Source: Friedmanniella sp.
GTDB taxonomy: Bacteria; Actinomycetota; Actinomycetes; Propionibacteriales; Propionibacteriaceae
DNA: 11,179 nt
Reading direction: 5' to 3'
Assembly: GCA_025964935.1 (NCBI GenBank)
Contig: JAOPXW010000192.1
Coordinates: 1 to 11,179, forward strand
Part shown: piece after piece, positions 1 to 6,738 of the stretch
Position numbering within the stretch: position 1 is the first letter of the stretch
Layout of the letters: the number at the start of each line of letters is the position of its first letter
Program-made: the position numbers and the translations under genes
The notes under the pieces: generated by a model
The model's database searches: none
Told to the model about the DNA's origin: nothing
Seen by the model: only the letters and a program-made list of their open reading frames with translations

Positions 1-1491
1 CCGGCCGCGGACTGGGCCCTCGGGCTGGCCACCGCCGCGCGGGCCACCCTGGAGAGCGGCCGCGGGACCGTCATCGTCGTGCCCGACCAGCGTGACCTGC
101 AGCTGCTCAAGGCGGCCTGCACGGCCGTCCTGGGCGCCCGTTCGTTCGCGGTGCTGGTCGCCGAGGCCGGCCCGGCCGCCCGCTACCGGGCCTTCCTCGC
201 CGCGCTGCGGGGCCAGGTCCAGGTGGTGATCGGCAACCGGGCCGCGGCGTACGCGCCGGTTGGAAACCTCGGCCTGGTCGCCCTGTGGGACGACGGTGAC
301 GACCTGCTGTCGGAGCAGCGCGCCCCCTATCCGCACTCCCGGGACGTGCTGGCCCTGCGGAGCGCGGCGGAGGGCACGGCGGTGCTGTTCGCGGGCTACG
401 CCCGGACCACCGAGCTGCAGCTGTGGTGTGACCGGGGCTGGCTGACCGAGCTCGGGGCCCCCCGCGCGGAGGTCCGGCACACCGCCCCCCGCGTCAAGGT
501 GACCGCCGACTCCGACCTCGCCCTGGCCCGGGACCCGGCAGCCCGGGCCGCGCGGCTGCCGCACGAGGTGTTCGAGCTGATGCGGGCCGCGCTGCCCCAG
601 GGCCCGGTCCTGGTCCAGGTGCCGCGCAGCGGCTACCTGGTGGCGCTGGTCTGCCAGGAGTGCCGGGAGCCCGCCCGCTGCCGCTTCTGCGCCGGGCCGC
701 TGCGGAGGGACCGGGCCGGTCCGGGCGGTGCCCCCGCGCAGGCCAGCTGCCTGTGGTGCGCGCGGCCGCAGGTCGACTGGGAGTGCGCGATCTGCGGGTC
801 GCGGCGGGTCCGGGCTCCGGTGGTGGGAGCAGACCGGACGGCGGAGGAGCTGGGCAAGGCGTTCCCGCAGACCCCCGTACGGCAGTCCCTCGGCGGCAAG
901 GTGCCGGCCGCCGTGCCCGACGCGCCGGCGATCGTGGTCGCCACCCCCGGGGCCGAGCCGCCGGCGGTCGGGGGCTACGCCGGGGCGGTGCTGCTCGACA
1001 CCAACCTGCTGCTGCTCCGGCCCGACCTGCGGGCGGGCGAGGAGGCCCTGCGCCGGTGGCTGAACGTGGTCGCCCTGGTCCGCAGCGGCGCCGACGGCGG
1101 CTCGGTGGTGGCGGTCGGGGAGAGCTCGGGACGGGCTCTGCAGGCCCTGGTCCGGGTCGACCCGGCGGGTTTCGCGACCCGGGAGCTGGCCGACCGGGCC
1201 GACGCCGGCTTCCCCCCGGCGGTCAAGATGGTCACCGTCGAGGGCAGCCGCGCGGCGCTGGCCGAATTCACCGAGCTGGCTCGGCTGCCGGCGGCCACCC
1301 AGCCGCTGGGGCCTGTCGAGCTGGGGCCCGCCCCGCACAGCGACCAGCCGCTGCTCCGGCTCACCCTGCGCGTCCCGCTGACCGAGGGGGCGGCCCTGGT
1401 CCGGGCCTGCAAGGACGTCACGGCCATCCGCAGCGCCCGCAAGAGCGAGGGCGCCCTCCGCATCCGCGTGGACCCGGTGACCCTGGGCTGA
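1..1491 (+). CDS. priA: Probable primosomal protein N' (PriA), actinobacterial helicase-dead type; 5' end outside window
   Basis: This is the C-terminal 496 residues of PriA, which in other bacteria reloads the replicative helicase at stalled forks. The frame is open from base 1, so the true start lies upstream and the GTG at 79 is internal. Eight cysteines in four CxxC pairs (codons at 652/661, 679/688, 748/757, 784/793) form the PriA zinc-binding module. The helicase core is recognisable but decayed. After the LGL strand, where the family has DEEH, this protein reads WDDG (286-297). The motif VI region (family QVAGRAGR) reads NVVALVRSG (1063-1089). The LPDFRA-like segment survives as RPDLRAGEE (1018-1044). 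Loss of helicase motifs is a known property of actinobacterial PriA, so this is probably functional but not an ATP-driven helicase. The Walker A region lies outside the window. Identity is secure; the biochemical role is inferred. Confidence 0.93.
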   Translation, partial: PAADWALGLATAARATLESGRGTVIVVPDQRDLQLLKAACTAVLGARSFAVLVAEAGPAARYRAFLAALRGQVQVVIGNRAAAYAPVGNLGLVALWDDGDDLLSEQRAPYPHSRDVLALRSAAEGTAVLFAGYARTTELQLWCDRGWLTELGAPRAEVRHTAPRVKVTADSDLALARDPAARAARLPHEVFELMRAALPQGPVLVQVPRSGYLVALVCQECREPARCRFCAGPLRRDRAGPGGAPAQASCLWCARPQVDWECAICGSRRVRAPVVGADRTAEELGKAFPQTPVRQSLGGKVPAAVPDAPAIVVATPGAEPPAVGGYAGAVLLDTNLLLLRPDLRAGEEALRRWLNVVALVRSGADGGSVVAVGESSGRALQALVRVDPAGFATRELADRADAGFPPAVKMVTVEGSRAALAEFTELARLPAATQPLGPVELGPAPHSDQPLLRLTLRVPLTEGAALVRACKDVTAIRSARKSEGALRIRVDPVTLG

Positions 1492-1530
1492 GGCCCGCCG
1501 CGCCTTGCGGGTCAGCGGTCCCGCCGGGCC
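1492..1530 (+). terminator. GC-rich inverted repeat between priA and fmt, possible terminator
   Basis: Directly after the priA stop codon, GGCCCG (1492-1497) is complementary to CGGGCC (1525-1530), and CCGC (1498-1501) to GCGG (1507-1510). There is no T-run, so this would be a U-less terminator or simply GC-rich sequence. It sits just before the fmt promoter box, where a terminator would separate the two genes. Only the complementarity is seen; the function is inferred. Confidence 0.3.
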
Positions 1531-1537
1531 GGGGCCA

Positions 1538-1543
1538 TAGACT
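1538..1543 (+). promoter_or_regulatory. -10 box TAGACT for a leaderless fmt transcript
   Basis: TAGACT fits the actinobacterial -10 consensus TANNNT and ends 6 nt before the GTG of fmt. Transcription would thus begin at or next to the start codon, giving a leaderless mRNA. It contains the only TA dinucleotide in the priA-fmt gap. No -35 resembling TTGACA and no Shine-Dalgarno sequence are visible. The same spacing recurs at three other genes in this window. Confidence 0.65.
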
Positions 1544-1549
1544 CCTGCG

Positions 1550-2470
1550 GTGCGAATCGTCTTTGCCGGGACCCCCGAGGTGGCCCTGCCGCCCCTGAAC
1601 GCCCTCCTGGAGTCATGGCACGAGGTCGTCGCCGTCCTCACCCGCCCCGACGCCCCCAGCGGGCGCGGGAAGAAGCTGACGCCCAGCCCGGTGGCGCAGC
1701 GGGCGGCCGAGCTGGGCATCGAGACCCTCAAGCCCGCCCGCGCCAAGGACGAGGACTTCCGCGCCCGGCTGGCCGAGATCGCCCCCGACTGCGTCCCCGT
1801 CGTCGCCTACGGCGCCCTGCTGCCCCAGTCGGTGCTGGACATCCCGCCGTACGGCTTCATCAACCTGCACTTCTCCCTGCTGCCGGCGTGGCGGGGGGCC
1901 GCCCCGGTCCAGCACGCCATCCTGGCCGGCGACCAGACGACCGGGGCGACGACGTTCCGGATCGTGCTGCCGCTGGACGCGGGGCCCACGTTCGGGGTCG
2001 TGACCGAGGACATCCGGCCCACCGACACCTCCGGTGACCTGCTGGAGCGCCTGTCGATCAGCGGGGCGCGGCTGCTGGTGGAGACCCTGGACGCCGTCGA
2101 GGCGGGGGCCCAGCCCACCGAGCAGCCCGAGGCCGACGTCACCTACGCGGCCAAGCTGACCGTCGAGGACGCCGAGCTCGACTGGACCCGCACCGCCGCC
2201 GAGCTCGACCGGCAGGTCCGGGGCTGCCACCCCAACCCGGGTGCCTGGACCACGTTCCGGGGGGAGCGGTTCAAGGTCAGCTCGGCCACCCCGGTGGAGG
2301 GCGCGCTGACCCCGGGCACCCTCGAGGTCACCAAGCGGACCGTCCGGGTCGGCACCGGCGCGGGGCTGCTCGAGCTCGGCCTGGTGCAGGCGCCGGGGAA
2401 GAAGCCGATGGCGGCCGCGGACTGGGCCCGGGGCGTCTCGTCCGCGGGTCCCCTCGCGTTGGGCTCCTGA
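1550..2470 (+). CDS. fmt: Methionyl-tRNA formyltransferase
   Basis: This enzyme transfers the formyl group from 10-formyltetrahydrofolate to the methionine on initiator tRNA in the cytoplasm. The 306-residue product has the usual family length. The N-terminal Rossmann-type domain starts with RIVFAGTPEVA. The substrate loop GRGKKLTPSPV (residues 38-48) and the core INLHFSLLPAWRGAAP (104-119) are present. Asn105, His107 and Asp143 (in LPLDAG) match the catalytic Asn106, His108 and Asp144 of the E. coli enzyme. The C-terminal tRNA-binding domain carries the family motif AADWARG near its end. The GTG start gives the correct N-terminus and lies 6 nt after a -10 box, which supports leaderless translation. 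Its TGA overlaps the ATG of rsmB by one base, so the two are probably co-translated. Confidence 0.97.
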   Translation: MRIVFAGTPEVALPPLNALLESWHEVVAVLTRPDAPSGRGKKLTPSPVAQRAAELGIETLKPARAKDEDFRARLAEIAPDCVPVVAYGALLPQSVLDIPPYGFINLHFSLLPAWRGAAPVQHAILAGDQTTGATTFRIVLPLDAGPTFGVVTEDIRPTDTSGDLLERLSISGARLLVETLDAVEAGAQPTEQPEADVTYAAKLTVEDAELDWTRTAAELDRQVRGCHPNPGAWTTFRGERFKVSSATPVEGALTPGTLEVTKRTVRVGTGAGLLELGLVQAPGKKPMAAADWARGVSSAGPLALGS

Positions 2471-3834
2471 TGGCCCGCGCCCCGCGACCGGCGGGCACCC
2501 GACGGGCTCCCGACCGGGCCCGACGGGTGGCGTTCGACGCCCTGCGGGCGGTCAACTCCGACGGCGCGTACGCCAACCTGGTGCTGTCCAAGCTGTTGGG
2601 CGAGCGCTCCCTGACCGGCCGGGACGCCACCTTCGCCACCGAGCTGGTGGCCGGGACCTGCCGGATGCAGGGCACCTACGACGCGATCATCGCCGCCGCC
2701 GCCCAGCGCCCGCTGTCCACGCTGCAGCCGGCGGTGCTCGACCTGCTCCGGCTCGGCACCCACCAGCTGCTGTCGATGCGGGTCCCGCTGCACGCCGCGG
2801 TGGCCGCCACCGTCGACCTGGCCGCGGCCACGGTCGGGGAGCGCGTCACCGGCCTGACCAACGCCGTGCTGCGCCGGGTGGCCGCCCGGGAGCTGGACGA
2901 GTGGGTGGAGCAGCTGGGGGACGGCCTCGACGCCACCGACCGGCTGGCCCTGGAGACCGCCCACCCGCGCTGGATCGTGGAGGCGTACGCCGACGTGCTG
3001 CCCGCCGCGGAGCTGCGGGCCGCGTTGGAGGCCGACAACCTCAGCCCCCAGGTCAGCCTGGCCGTCCGGCCGGGGCTGGCCCGGGTGCCGGACCTGCTGG
3101 CCGCCGGCGCCGAGCCCGGCCGGCACTCCCCGTACGCCGCCCGCTGGTCGGGCAACCCCGGTGACCTGGACGCGGTCCGCTCCGGCCGGGCCGGGGTCCA
3201 GGACGAAGGCTCGCAGCTGGTGGCGTGGGCACTGTCACGCGCCGAGGGCCGCCCCGGTTGGTGGCTGGACCTGTGCGCCGGACCGGGCGGCAAGACGGCG
3301 CTGCTGGCCGGGCTGGCCGCCGAGCAGGGCAGCCGGGTGCTGGCCGCCGAGCTGGCCCCGCACCGGGCGACGCTGGTGGCGGCGGGGTCCCGTGGCTACC
3401 CACCGGCGGACCGCCCGGTCGTCGTGGTCGGCGACAGCACCAGACCTCCCTGGCGGGACGGCGTGTTCACCCGCGTTCTGGCCGACGTGCCGTGCTCGGG
3501 ACTGGGCGCGCTGCGCCGGCGGCCCGAGTCCCGCTGGCGCCGTGGTCCCGGCGACCTCGGGCCGCTGCACACCCTGCAACGGGCCCTGCTGGGCTCCGCG
3601 CTCGACGCGGCCGCCCCCGGGGCCACGGTCGCCTACGTGACCTGCTCGCCGCACCGGCACGAGACCGAGGACGTCGTCGCCGCCACCCTGGCCGCCCGGC
3701 CGGACGTGACCGTCACCGACGCCGCCACCCTGCTGCCGGAGGTCGCCGACGCGGCCCGCGGGCCCTACCTCCAGCTGTGGCCGCACCGGCACGGCACCGA
3801 CGCGATGTTCGCCGCCTTCCTGCGCAAGGCCTGA
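2470..3834 (+). CDS. rsmB: 16S rRNA (cytosine-C5)-methyltransferase, RsmB/Fmu family
   Basis: RsmB methylates a cytosine of 16S rRNA (position 967 in E. coli) with S-adenosylmethionine. The 454-residue product has a NusB-like helical RNA-binding domain (about residues 15-150, including LRLGTHQLL and LTNAVLRRVA). A Rossmann methyltransferase domain follows: QDEGSQL, then the SAM motif DLCAGPGGKTA beginning at Asp267, then DVPCSG with Cys342, then TCSPHRHE with Cys392. Cys392 fits the catalytic nucleophile (Cys375 in E. coli) and Cys342 the cysteine that helps release product (Cys325). The ATG shares its A with the fmt stop codon (TGATG), so translation probably depends on coupling. I see no promoter of its own. 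The protein is complete, with nothing unusual in it. Other family members such as RsmF lack the NusB-like domain, which favours RsmB. Confidence 0.94.
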   Translation: MARAPRPAGTRRAPDRARRVAFDALRAVNSDGAYANLVLSKLLGERSLTGRDATFATELVAGTCRMQGTYDAIIAAAAQRPLSTLQPAVLDLLRLGTHQLLSMRVPLHAAVAATVDLAAATVGERVTGLTNAVLRRVAARELDEWVEQLGDGLDATDRLALETAHPRWIVEAYADVLPAAELRAALEADNLSPQVSLAVRPGLARVPDLLAAGAEPGRHSPYAARWSGNPGDLDAVRSGRAGVQDEGSQLVAWALSRAEGRPGWWLDLCAGPGGKTALLAGLAAEQGSRVLAAELAPHRATLVAAGSRGYPPADRPVVVVGDSTRPPWRDGVFTRVLADVPCSGLGALRRRPESRWRRGPGDLGPLHTLQRALLGSALDAAAPGATVAYVTCSPHRHETEDVVAATLAARPDVTVTDAATLLPEVADAARGPYLQLWPHRHGTDAMFAAFLRKA

Positions 3835-3840
3835 CCCCGG

Positions 3841-3915
3841 ATCTGCGAGGCCAGGTGAGCGACGTGGCTCCCGTCCCGCCTGCCGCGGGGCGACCCACTC
3901 GCTGGTGTCGCAGAT
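3841..3915 (+). terminator. Inverted repeat between rsmB and rpe, possible terminator or operator
   Basis: ATCTGCGA (3841-3848) is the exact reverse complement of TCGCAGAT (3908-3915). Inside it, CCAG (3851-3854) pairs with CTGG (3902-3905), and CCCGC (3875-3879) pairs with GCGGG (3885-3889) around a 5-nt loop. It begins 6 bp after the rsmB stop codon and could end the fmt-rsmB transcript, although there is no T-run. The right arm falls about where the -35 contact of the rpe promoter should be, so a regulatory role is also possible. The pairing is seen; either function is inferred. Confidence 0.4.
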
Positions 3916-3933
3916 TCAGGGTGGCGGCACCGT

Positions 3934-3939
3934 TAGAGT
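3934..3939 (+). promoter_or_regulatory. -10 box TAGAGT for a leaderless rpe transcript
   Basis: TAGAGT fits TANNNT and ends 6 nt before the rpe GTG. It contains the only TA dinucleotide in the 111-bp gap after rsmB. The same hexamer at the same spacing precedes the PAC2 gene on the other strand. No Shine-Dalgarno sequence lies between it and the start, consistent with a leaderless mRNA. Confidence 0.68.
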
Positions 3940-3945
3940 CGGGCC

Positions 3946-4608
3946 GTGCCCTCACGCATCATGCCCAGCCTGCTGTCGGCGGACTTCGCCAACCTGCAGG
4001 CCTCGATCGAGACCATCCCGTCCGCCGACGCGCTGCACGTCGACGTCATGGACAACCACTTCGTCCCCAACCTGACGCTGGGGCTGCCGGTGGTGGAGGC
4101 GATCCGCAAGGTCACCCCGGCCCTGCTCGACATCCACCTGATGATCGAGGACCCCGACCGCTGGGCCCCGGCCTACGCCGAGGCGGGTGCGGAGTCGGTG
4201 ACCTTCCACGTCGAGGCCGCGGCCGCCCCCGTACGGCTGGCCCGCGAGCTGCGGCGGCTGTCGGCCCGGGCCGGGATCGCCCTGAAGCCGGCGACCCCGA
4301 TCGAGCCGTACGCCGACCTGCTGCCGGAGCTGGACATGGTCCTGATCATGACCGTGGAGCCGGGCTTCGGGGGCCAGAAGTTCCTGGACCTGTGCCTGGC
4401 CAAGATCGCCCGCACCCGGGCCCTGCTCGACGCCACCGGCGGCGACATCTGGCTGCAGATCGACGGCGGGGTGTCGGTGGAGACCATCGAGCGCTGCGTC
4501 GAGGCCGGCGCCGACTCGTTCGTGGCGGGGTCGGCCGTCTTCGGCGCGGCCGACCCGGACACCATGATCGCCACCCTCCGCGAGCTCGCCACCCCGCCGG
4601 GCCGCTGA
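3946..4608 (+). CDS. rpe: Ribulose-phosphate 3-epimerase
   Basis: Rpe interconverts D-ribulose 5-phosphate and D-xylulose 5-phosphate in the pentose phosphate pathway. The 220-residue product is a full-length TIM barrel of normal size. It shows PSLLSADF (residues 7-14), [12 protein letters not shown] (31-42), DIHLMIEDP (from 62), [12 protein letters not shown] and QIDGGV. The expected metal ligands and acid-base residues are present: His31, Asp33, His64 and Asp173. The GTG start is preferred to the ATG five codons later because a -10 box lies 6 nt upstream of it. The gene has its own promoter box, so it looks like a separate unit although it follows fmt-rsmB, as in other actinomycetes. It is convergent with the AI-2E gene, with only 7 bp between the two stop codons. 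Confidence 0.96.
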   Translation: MPSRIMPSLLSADFANLQASIETIPSADALHVDVMDNHFVPNLTLGLPVVEAIRKVTPALLDIHLMIEDPDRWAPAYAEAGAESVTFHVEAAAAPVRLARELRRLSARAGIALKPATPIEPYADLLPELDMVLIMTVEPGFGGQKFLDLCLAKIARTRALLDATGGDIWLQIDGGVSVETIERCVEAGADSFVAGSAVFGAADPDTMIATLRELATPPGR

Positions 4609-4623
4609 GCGCCCCTCAGGCGG
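4602..4623. terminator. Hairpin across the convergent rpe/AI-2E stop codons, candidate bidirectional terminator
   Basis: CCGCTGAG (4602-4609) pairs with CTCAGGCGG (4615-4623) around the 5-nt loop CGCCC, with a single bulged G at 4619. The rpe stop codon (4606-4608) lies in the left arm. The complement of the AI-2E stop codon (4616-4618) lies in the right arm, so the two stops pair with each other. No real T-run follows on either strand. The position between convergent genes favours a shared terminator. The structure is seen; its activity is inferred. Confidence 0.5.
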
Positions 4624-5749
4624 TCTTGCCCCGACCGCGCAGGGGAGCCGGTGCCGCCGGTTTGTCCTTCTTCGGGTTGGAGCTGATGAGCGCGTTCACC
4701 CAGCTGGCCGGGACCGAGTTGTCGACCAGGACCGACTTGAGGAACAGGGTGGCCGGCACGGCGAGCAGGGCGCCCAGGCCGCCGAGCAGGAACGCCCAGA
4801 AGATCAGCGAGATGAAGGCGACCGTGCCGCTGATGCCGACGGCGTCACCGGTGAACCGCGGCTGGATGATGGTCTGCACCACGATGTTGATGGCGACGTA
4901 GACGATGGCCACGGCCAGCGCGCTGCCGGCCCCGCCGTCGAGCAGGGCGATCAGCACGGGCGGGATGACCCCGAGGACGAAGCCGATGTTGGGGATGTAG
5001 TTGGTCACGAAGGCCAGCACGCCCCAGGTGAGCGCCAGCGGGACCCCGATGATCAGCAGCGAGATGACGTCCAGAACGGCCACCAGCACGCCGAAGACGG
5101 TGGTGACGATCCAGTACTTGCGGACCCGGCCGGCGAAGTTCTGCAGACCGGCGGCGATGTGCGGCCGGGTCTCCCGGATGACGTCGAGCCGGTCGCCCAT
5201 CCCGGCGGCGTCGAAGGCCAGGAACAGCACCATGGCGATGATCAGGGCCAGCAGGCTGGCCCCGCCCGTGACGGCCGACAGCAGCGCCTGGGCGGGGGCG
5301 GCCAGGCTGCTCAGCTGGAGCGAGGAGGCCAGGCTGCGGAGCTGCTCGGCGCCGTAGCCGAACCGGTCGGCCAGCGCCAGCAGGGAGTTCAGGATCTTGG
5401 TGAAGGCCTGTCCGTACTCGGGCAGCTTCTCGATCAGCCGTGCCATCGACCACACCACCGAGCCCAGGATGACGAAGAGCAGCGCGTAGATGGCCAGCAG
5501 ACTGGTGATGGTGGCCAGGACCGAGGGCCACCGGCGGCGCAGCAGCCAGGCCCGCAGCGGCGAGACCGTGATGACCAAGGTGACGACCAGGAAGACCGGG
5601 GCCACGATCGAGGCCGTAGTCCGCAGACCCGCACAGATGATGACCATGCCGGCGAGGATCAGCACCCCGAACAGGGGTGGGGGCTGGGTCTGCCCCGCGA
5701 TGGGCGTGGGGTCCGGCGGGGCTTGCGGGGCGGTGGGCCGGGGGGACAT
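4616..5749 (-). CDS. AI-2E family (UPF0118/PF01594) multi-pass membrane transporter
   Basis: The 377-residue product is an integral membrane protein with about eight predicted hydrophobic segments, roughly at residues 26-42, 45-62, 76-100, 153-180, 212-236, 239-270, 275-293 and 307-337. The segment between about 101 and 150 is amphipathic and non-membrane. Family signatures are TNYIPNIGFVLGVIPPVL (249-266), QPRF (296-299) and the glycine-rich helix FLLGGLGALLAVPATL (320-335). The N-terminus is proline-rich and the C-terminus basic; both are likely cytosolic. The family is named after the proposed E. coli AI-2 exporter, but members also include Na+/H+ antiporters and proteins of unknown substrate, so substrate cannot be assigned. 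A strong Shine-Dalgarno supports the ATG. The gene lies 134 bp downstream of the PAC2 gene on the same strand, and no TANNNT box occurs in that gap, so co-transcription is plausible. Confidence 0.88.
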   Translation of the reverse strand: MSPRPTAPQAPPDPTPIAGQTQPPPLFGVLILAGMVIICAGLRTTASIVAPVFLVVTLVITVSPLRAWLLRRRWPSVLATITSLLAIYALLFVILGSVVWSMARLIEKLPEYGQAFTKILNSLLALADRFGYGAEQLRSLASSLQLSSLAAPAQALLSAVTGGASLLALIIAMVLFLAFDAAGMGDRLDVIRETRPHIAAGLQNFAGRVRKYWIVTTVFGVLVAVLDVISLLIIGVPLALTWGVLAFVTNYIPNIGFVLGVIPPVLIALLDGGAGSALAVAIVYVAINIVVQTIIQPRFTGDAVGISGTVAFISLIFWAFLLGGLGALLAVPATLFLKSVLVDNSVPASWVNALISSNPKKDKPAAPAPLRGRGKTA

Positions 5750-5752
5750 GGG

Positions 5753-5761
5753 TCACTCCTT
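5753..5761 (-). promoter_or_regulatory. Strong ribosome binding site of the AI-2E family gene
   Basis: On the minus strand AAGGAGTGA lies just upstream of the ATG, with 6 nt between AAGGAG and the start codon. It is an extended match to the 16S rRNA 3' end. It is the only clear Shine-Dalgarno sequence in the window and fixes the start of this gene. The contrast with the leaderless arrangement of four other genes suggests this message carries a 5' leader or is the second gene of an mRNA. Confidence 0.75.
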
Positions 5762-5778
5762 GGGGTCGGAGGGCTCGA

Positions 5779-5792
5779 TCTTTCCCGAAAGA
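5779..5792. repeat. 14-bp perfect palindrome upstream of the AI-2E family gene
   Basis: TCTTTC (5779-5784) and GAAAGA (5787-5792) are exact inverted arms separated by two bases. The site lies 30 to 43 bp upstream of the AI-2E start codon, with only the Shine-Dalgarno between. Its symmetry is that of a dimeric repressor site, but no known operator consensus is matched. It could equally be chance. Confidence 0.25.
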
Positions 5793-5829
5793 CACCGACC
5801 GGGCCAAGTCGACGCGGTCGCGCGGTGGG

Positions 5830-5876
5830 TCTGGCGCGGCCGGCAGGCCCGTCCCGGTGCGCCCGGGGGCGCCAGA
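5830..5876 (-). terminator. Long-loop inverted repeat downstream of the PAC2 gene, possible terminator or attenuator
   Basis: TCTGGCGC (5830-5837) is the exact reverse complement of GCGCCAGA (5869-5876), enclosing a 31-nt GC-rich loop. The stem lies 7 bp past the PAC2 stop codon on the minus strand. It has no T-run, so full termination is doubtful. A partial terminator or an mRNA-processing structure between the PAC2 and AI-2E genes would fit equally well. Confidence 0.4.
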
Positions 5877-5883
5877 GACCGGG

Positions 5884-6732
5884 TCAGTTCCCCTGGCGGC
5901 GGCGGAGGTAGCGCTCGAACTCGGCGGCGATCGCGTCGCCGCTGGCCTCGGGCAGCTCGGTGGCGTCCTGCTGCTGCTCCAGGGCGGTGACGTACTCGGC
6001 CACCTCGGAGTCCTCGGCGGCCAGCTCGTCCACGCCGCGCTCCCAGGCACGGGCCAGCTCCGGCAGCTCGCCCAGGTCGAGGGAGGCGTCCATCACCTTC
6101 TCCAGCTGGGAGAGCAGGGCCAGGGTGGCCTTGGGGCACGGCGGGTGCGCCACGTAGTGCGGGATCGCGGCCCACAGGGAGAGGACCTCCACCCCGGCCC
6201 GGGTCAAGGTGTCGGAGAGCACGCCGACGATGCCGGTCGGACCCTCGTACGTCGAGGGCGCGAGCCCCAGCGCCTTCATCAGCTCACTGTCCCCGGAGGT
6301 CACCGAGACCGGGATCGGCCGGGTGTGGGGGGTGTCGGCCAGCAGCGACCCGAGCAGGTGCACCCGGCGGGCGTGCGCGGAATGCAGCGCGGAGGCCAGC
6401 AGGGTGCTGAACTGACGCCAGCGCAGGTTGGGCTCCAGCCCGTGGATCAGGACCAGGTGCCGGCCGTCGGGGAGCTCGGCGACCTTGACGTCGGTCGTCG
6501 GCCAGGTGATCTCGCGCTCGTCGTCGTCGTTGAGCGCCACCATCGGCCGGTTGACCTGGAAGTCGTAGAAGTCGTCGGGGTCGAGGGAGAACACGGTCTC
6601 CGCCTCGTACGCCTCGGCCAGGTGCTCGACCGCGCCGGTGGCGGAGTTGCCCGCGTCGTTCCAGCCGCCGAAGGCGACGACGACGAGCGGGTCGACGAGG
6701 TCGCGGAGATCGCGAGGGGCCGAGTCAGACAT
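5884..6732 (-). CDS. PAC2 family protein (proteasome-assembly-chaperone-like fold), function unknown
   Basis: The 282-residue soluble protein belongs to the PAC2 family (PF09754), whose eukaryotic and archaeal members are related to proteasome assembly chaperones. Family features are the opening strand and loop VVVAFGGWNDAGNSATGAVE (about residues 17-36), VLIHGLEPNLRWRQF, LLGSLLADTPHTRP, EGPTGIVGVL and AAIPHYV. The tail is highly acidic and helical, ending in AEFERYLRRRQGN. It does not end in the HbYX motif that lets activators dock on the 20S core. The M. tuberculosis homologue Rv2125 is, from memory, also beside metH, and its role is not settled. The ATG lies 6 nt after a TAGAGT box. The gene is divergent from metH and probably leads the AI-2E gene. 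Family assignment is confident; a proteasome role is unproven. Confidence 0.87.
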   Translation of the reverse strand: MSDSAPRDLRDLVDPLVVVAFGGWNDAGNSATGAVEHLAEAYEAETVFSLDPDDFYDFQVNRPMVALNDDDEREITWPTTDVKVAELPDGRHLVLIHGLEPNLRWRQFSTLLASALHSAHARRVHLLGSLLADTPHTRPIPVSVTSGDSELMKALGLAPSTYEGPTGIVGVLSDTLTRAGVEVLSLWAAIPHYVAHPPCPKATLALLSQLEKVMDASLDLGELPELARAWERGVDELAAEDSEVAEYVTALEQQQDATELPEASGDAIAAEFERYLRRRQGN

Positions 6733-6738
6733 GCGGTC

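Noticed and set aside
1..1491. priA as a pseudogene because helicase motifs are broken
   Set aside because: The frame is intact, the zinc cysteines are all kept, and motif loss is a shared feature of actinobacterial PriA rather than damage in this copy.
2..2429. 18-bp direct repeat (2-19 and 2412-2429)
   Set aside because: Both copies are coding and encode Ala-Ala-Asp-Trp-Ala in priA and fmt. In fmt this is a conserved family motif. With uniform GC-rich codon choice, the identity is best explained by chance, with no sign of a mobile element or recombination site.
3225..4901. Open frame of 558 codons on the plus strand crossing rsmB, rpe and the AI-2E gene
   Set aside because: It overlaps two convincing same-strand genes and the end of an opposite-strand gene. 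Its Arg-, Pro- and Gly-rich translation is typical of a wrong frame in GC-rich DNA.
4616..5749. Autoinducer-2 quorum-sensing export system
   Set aside because: Only the family name suggests this. There is no luxS or lsr gene nearby, and many AI-2E family members have other or unknown substrates.
5779..5792. TCTTTC-CC-GAAAGA palindrome as an SOS (LexA) box
   Set aside because: It does not match the actinobacterial LexA consensus of TCGAAC and GTTCGA half-sites separated by a short spacer, so it is reported only as an unassigned palindrome.
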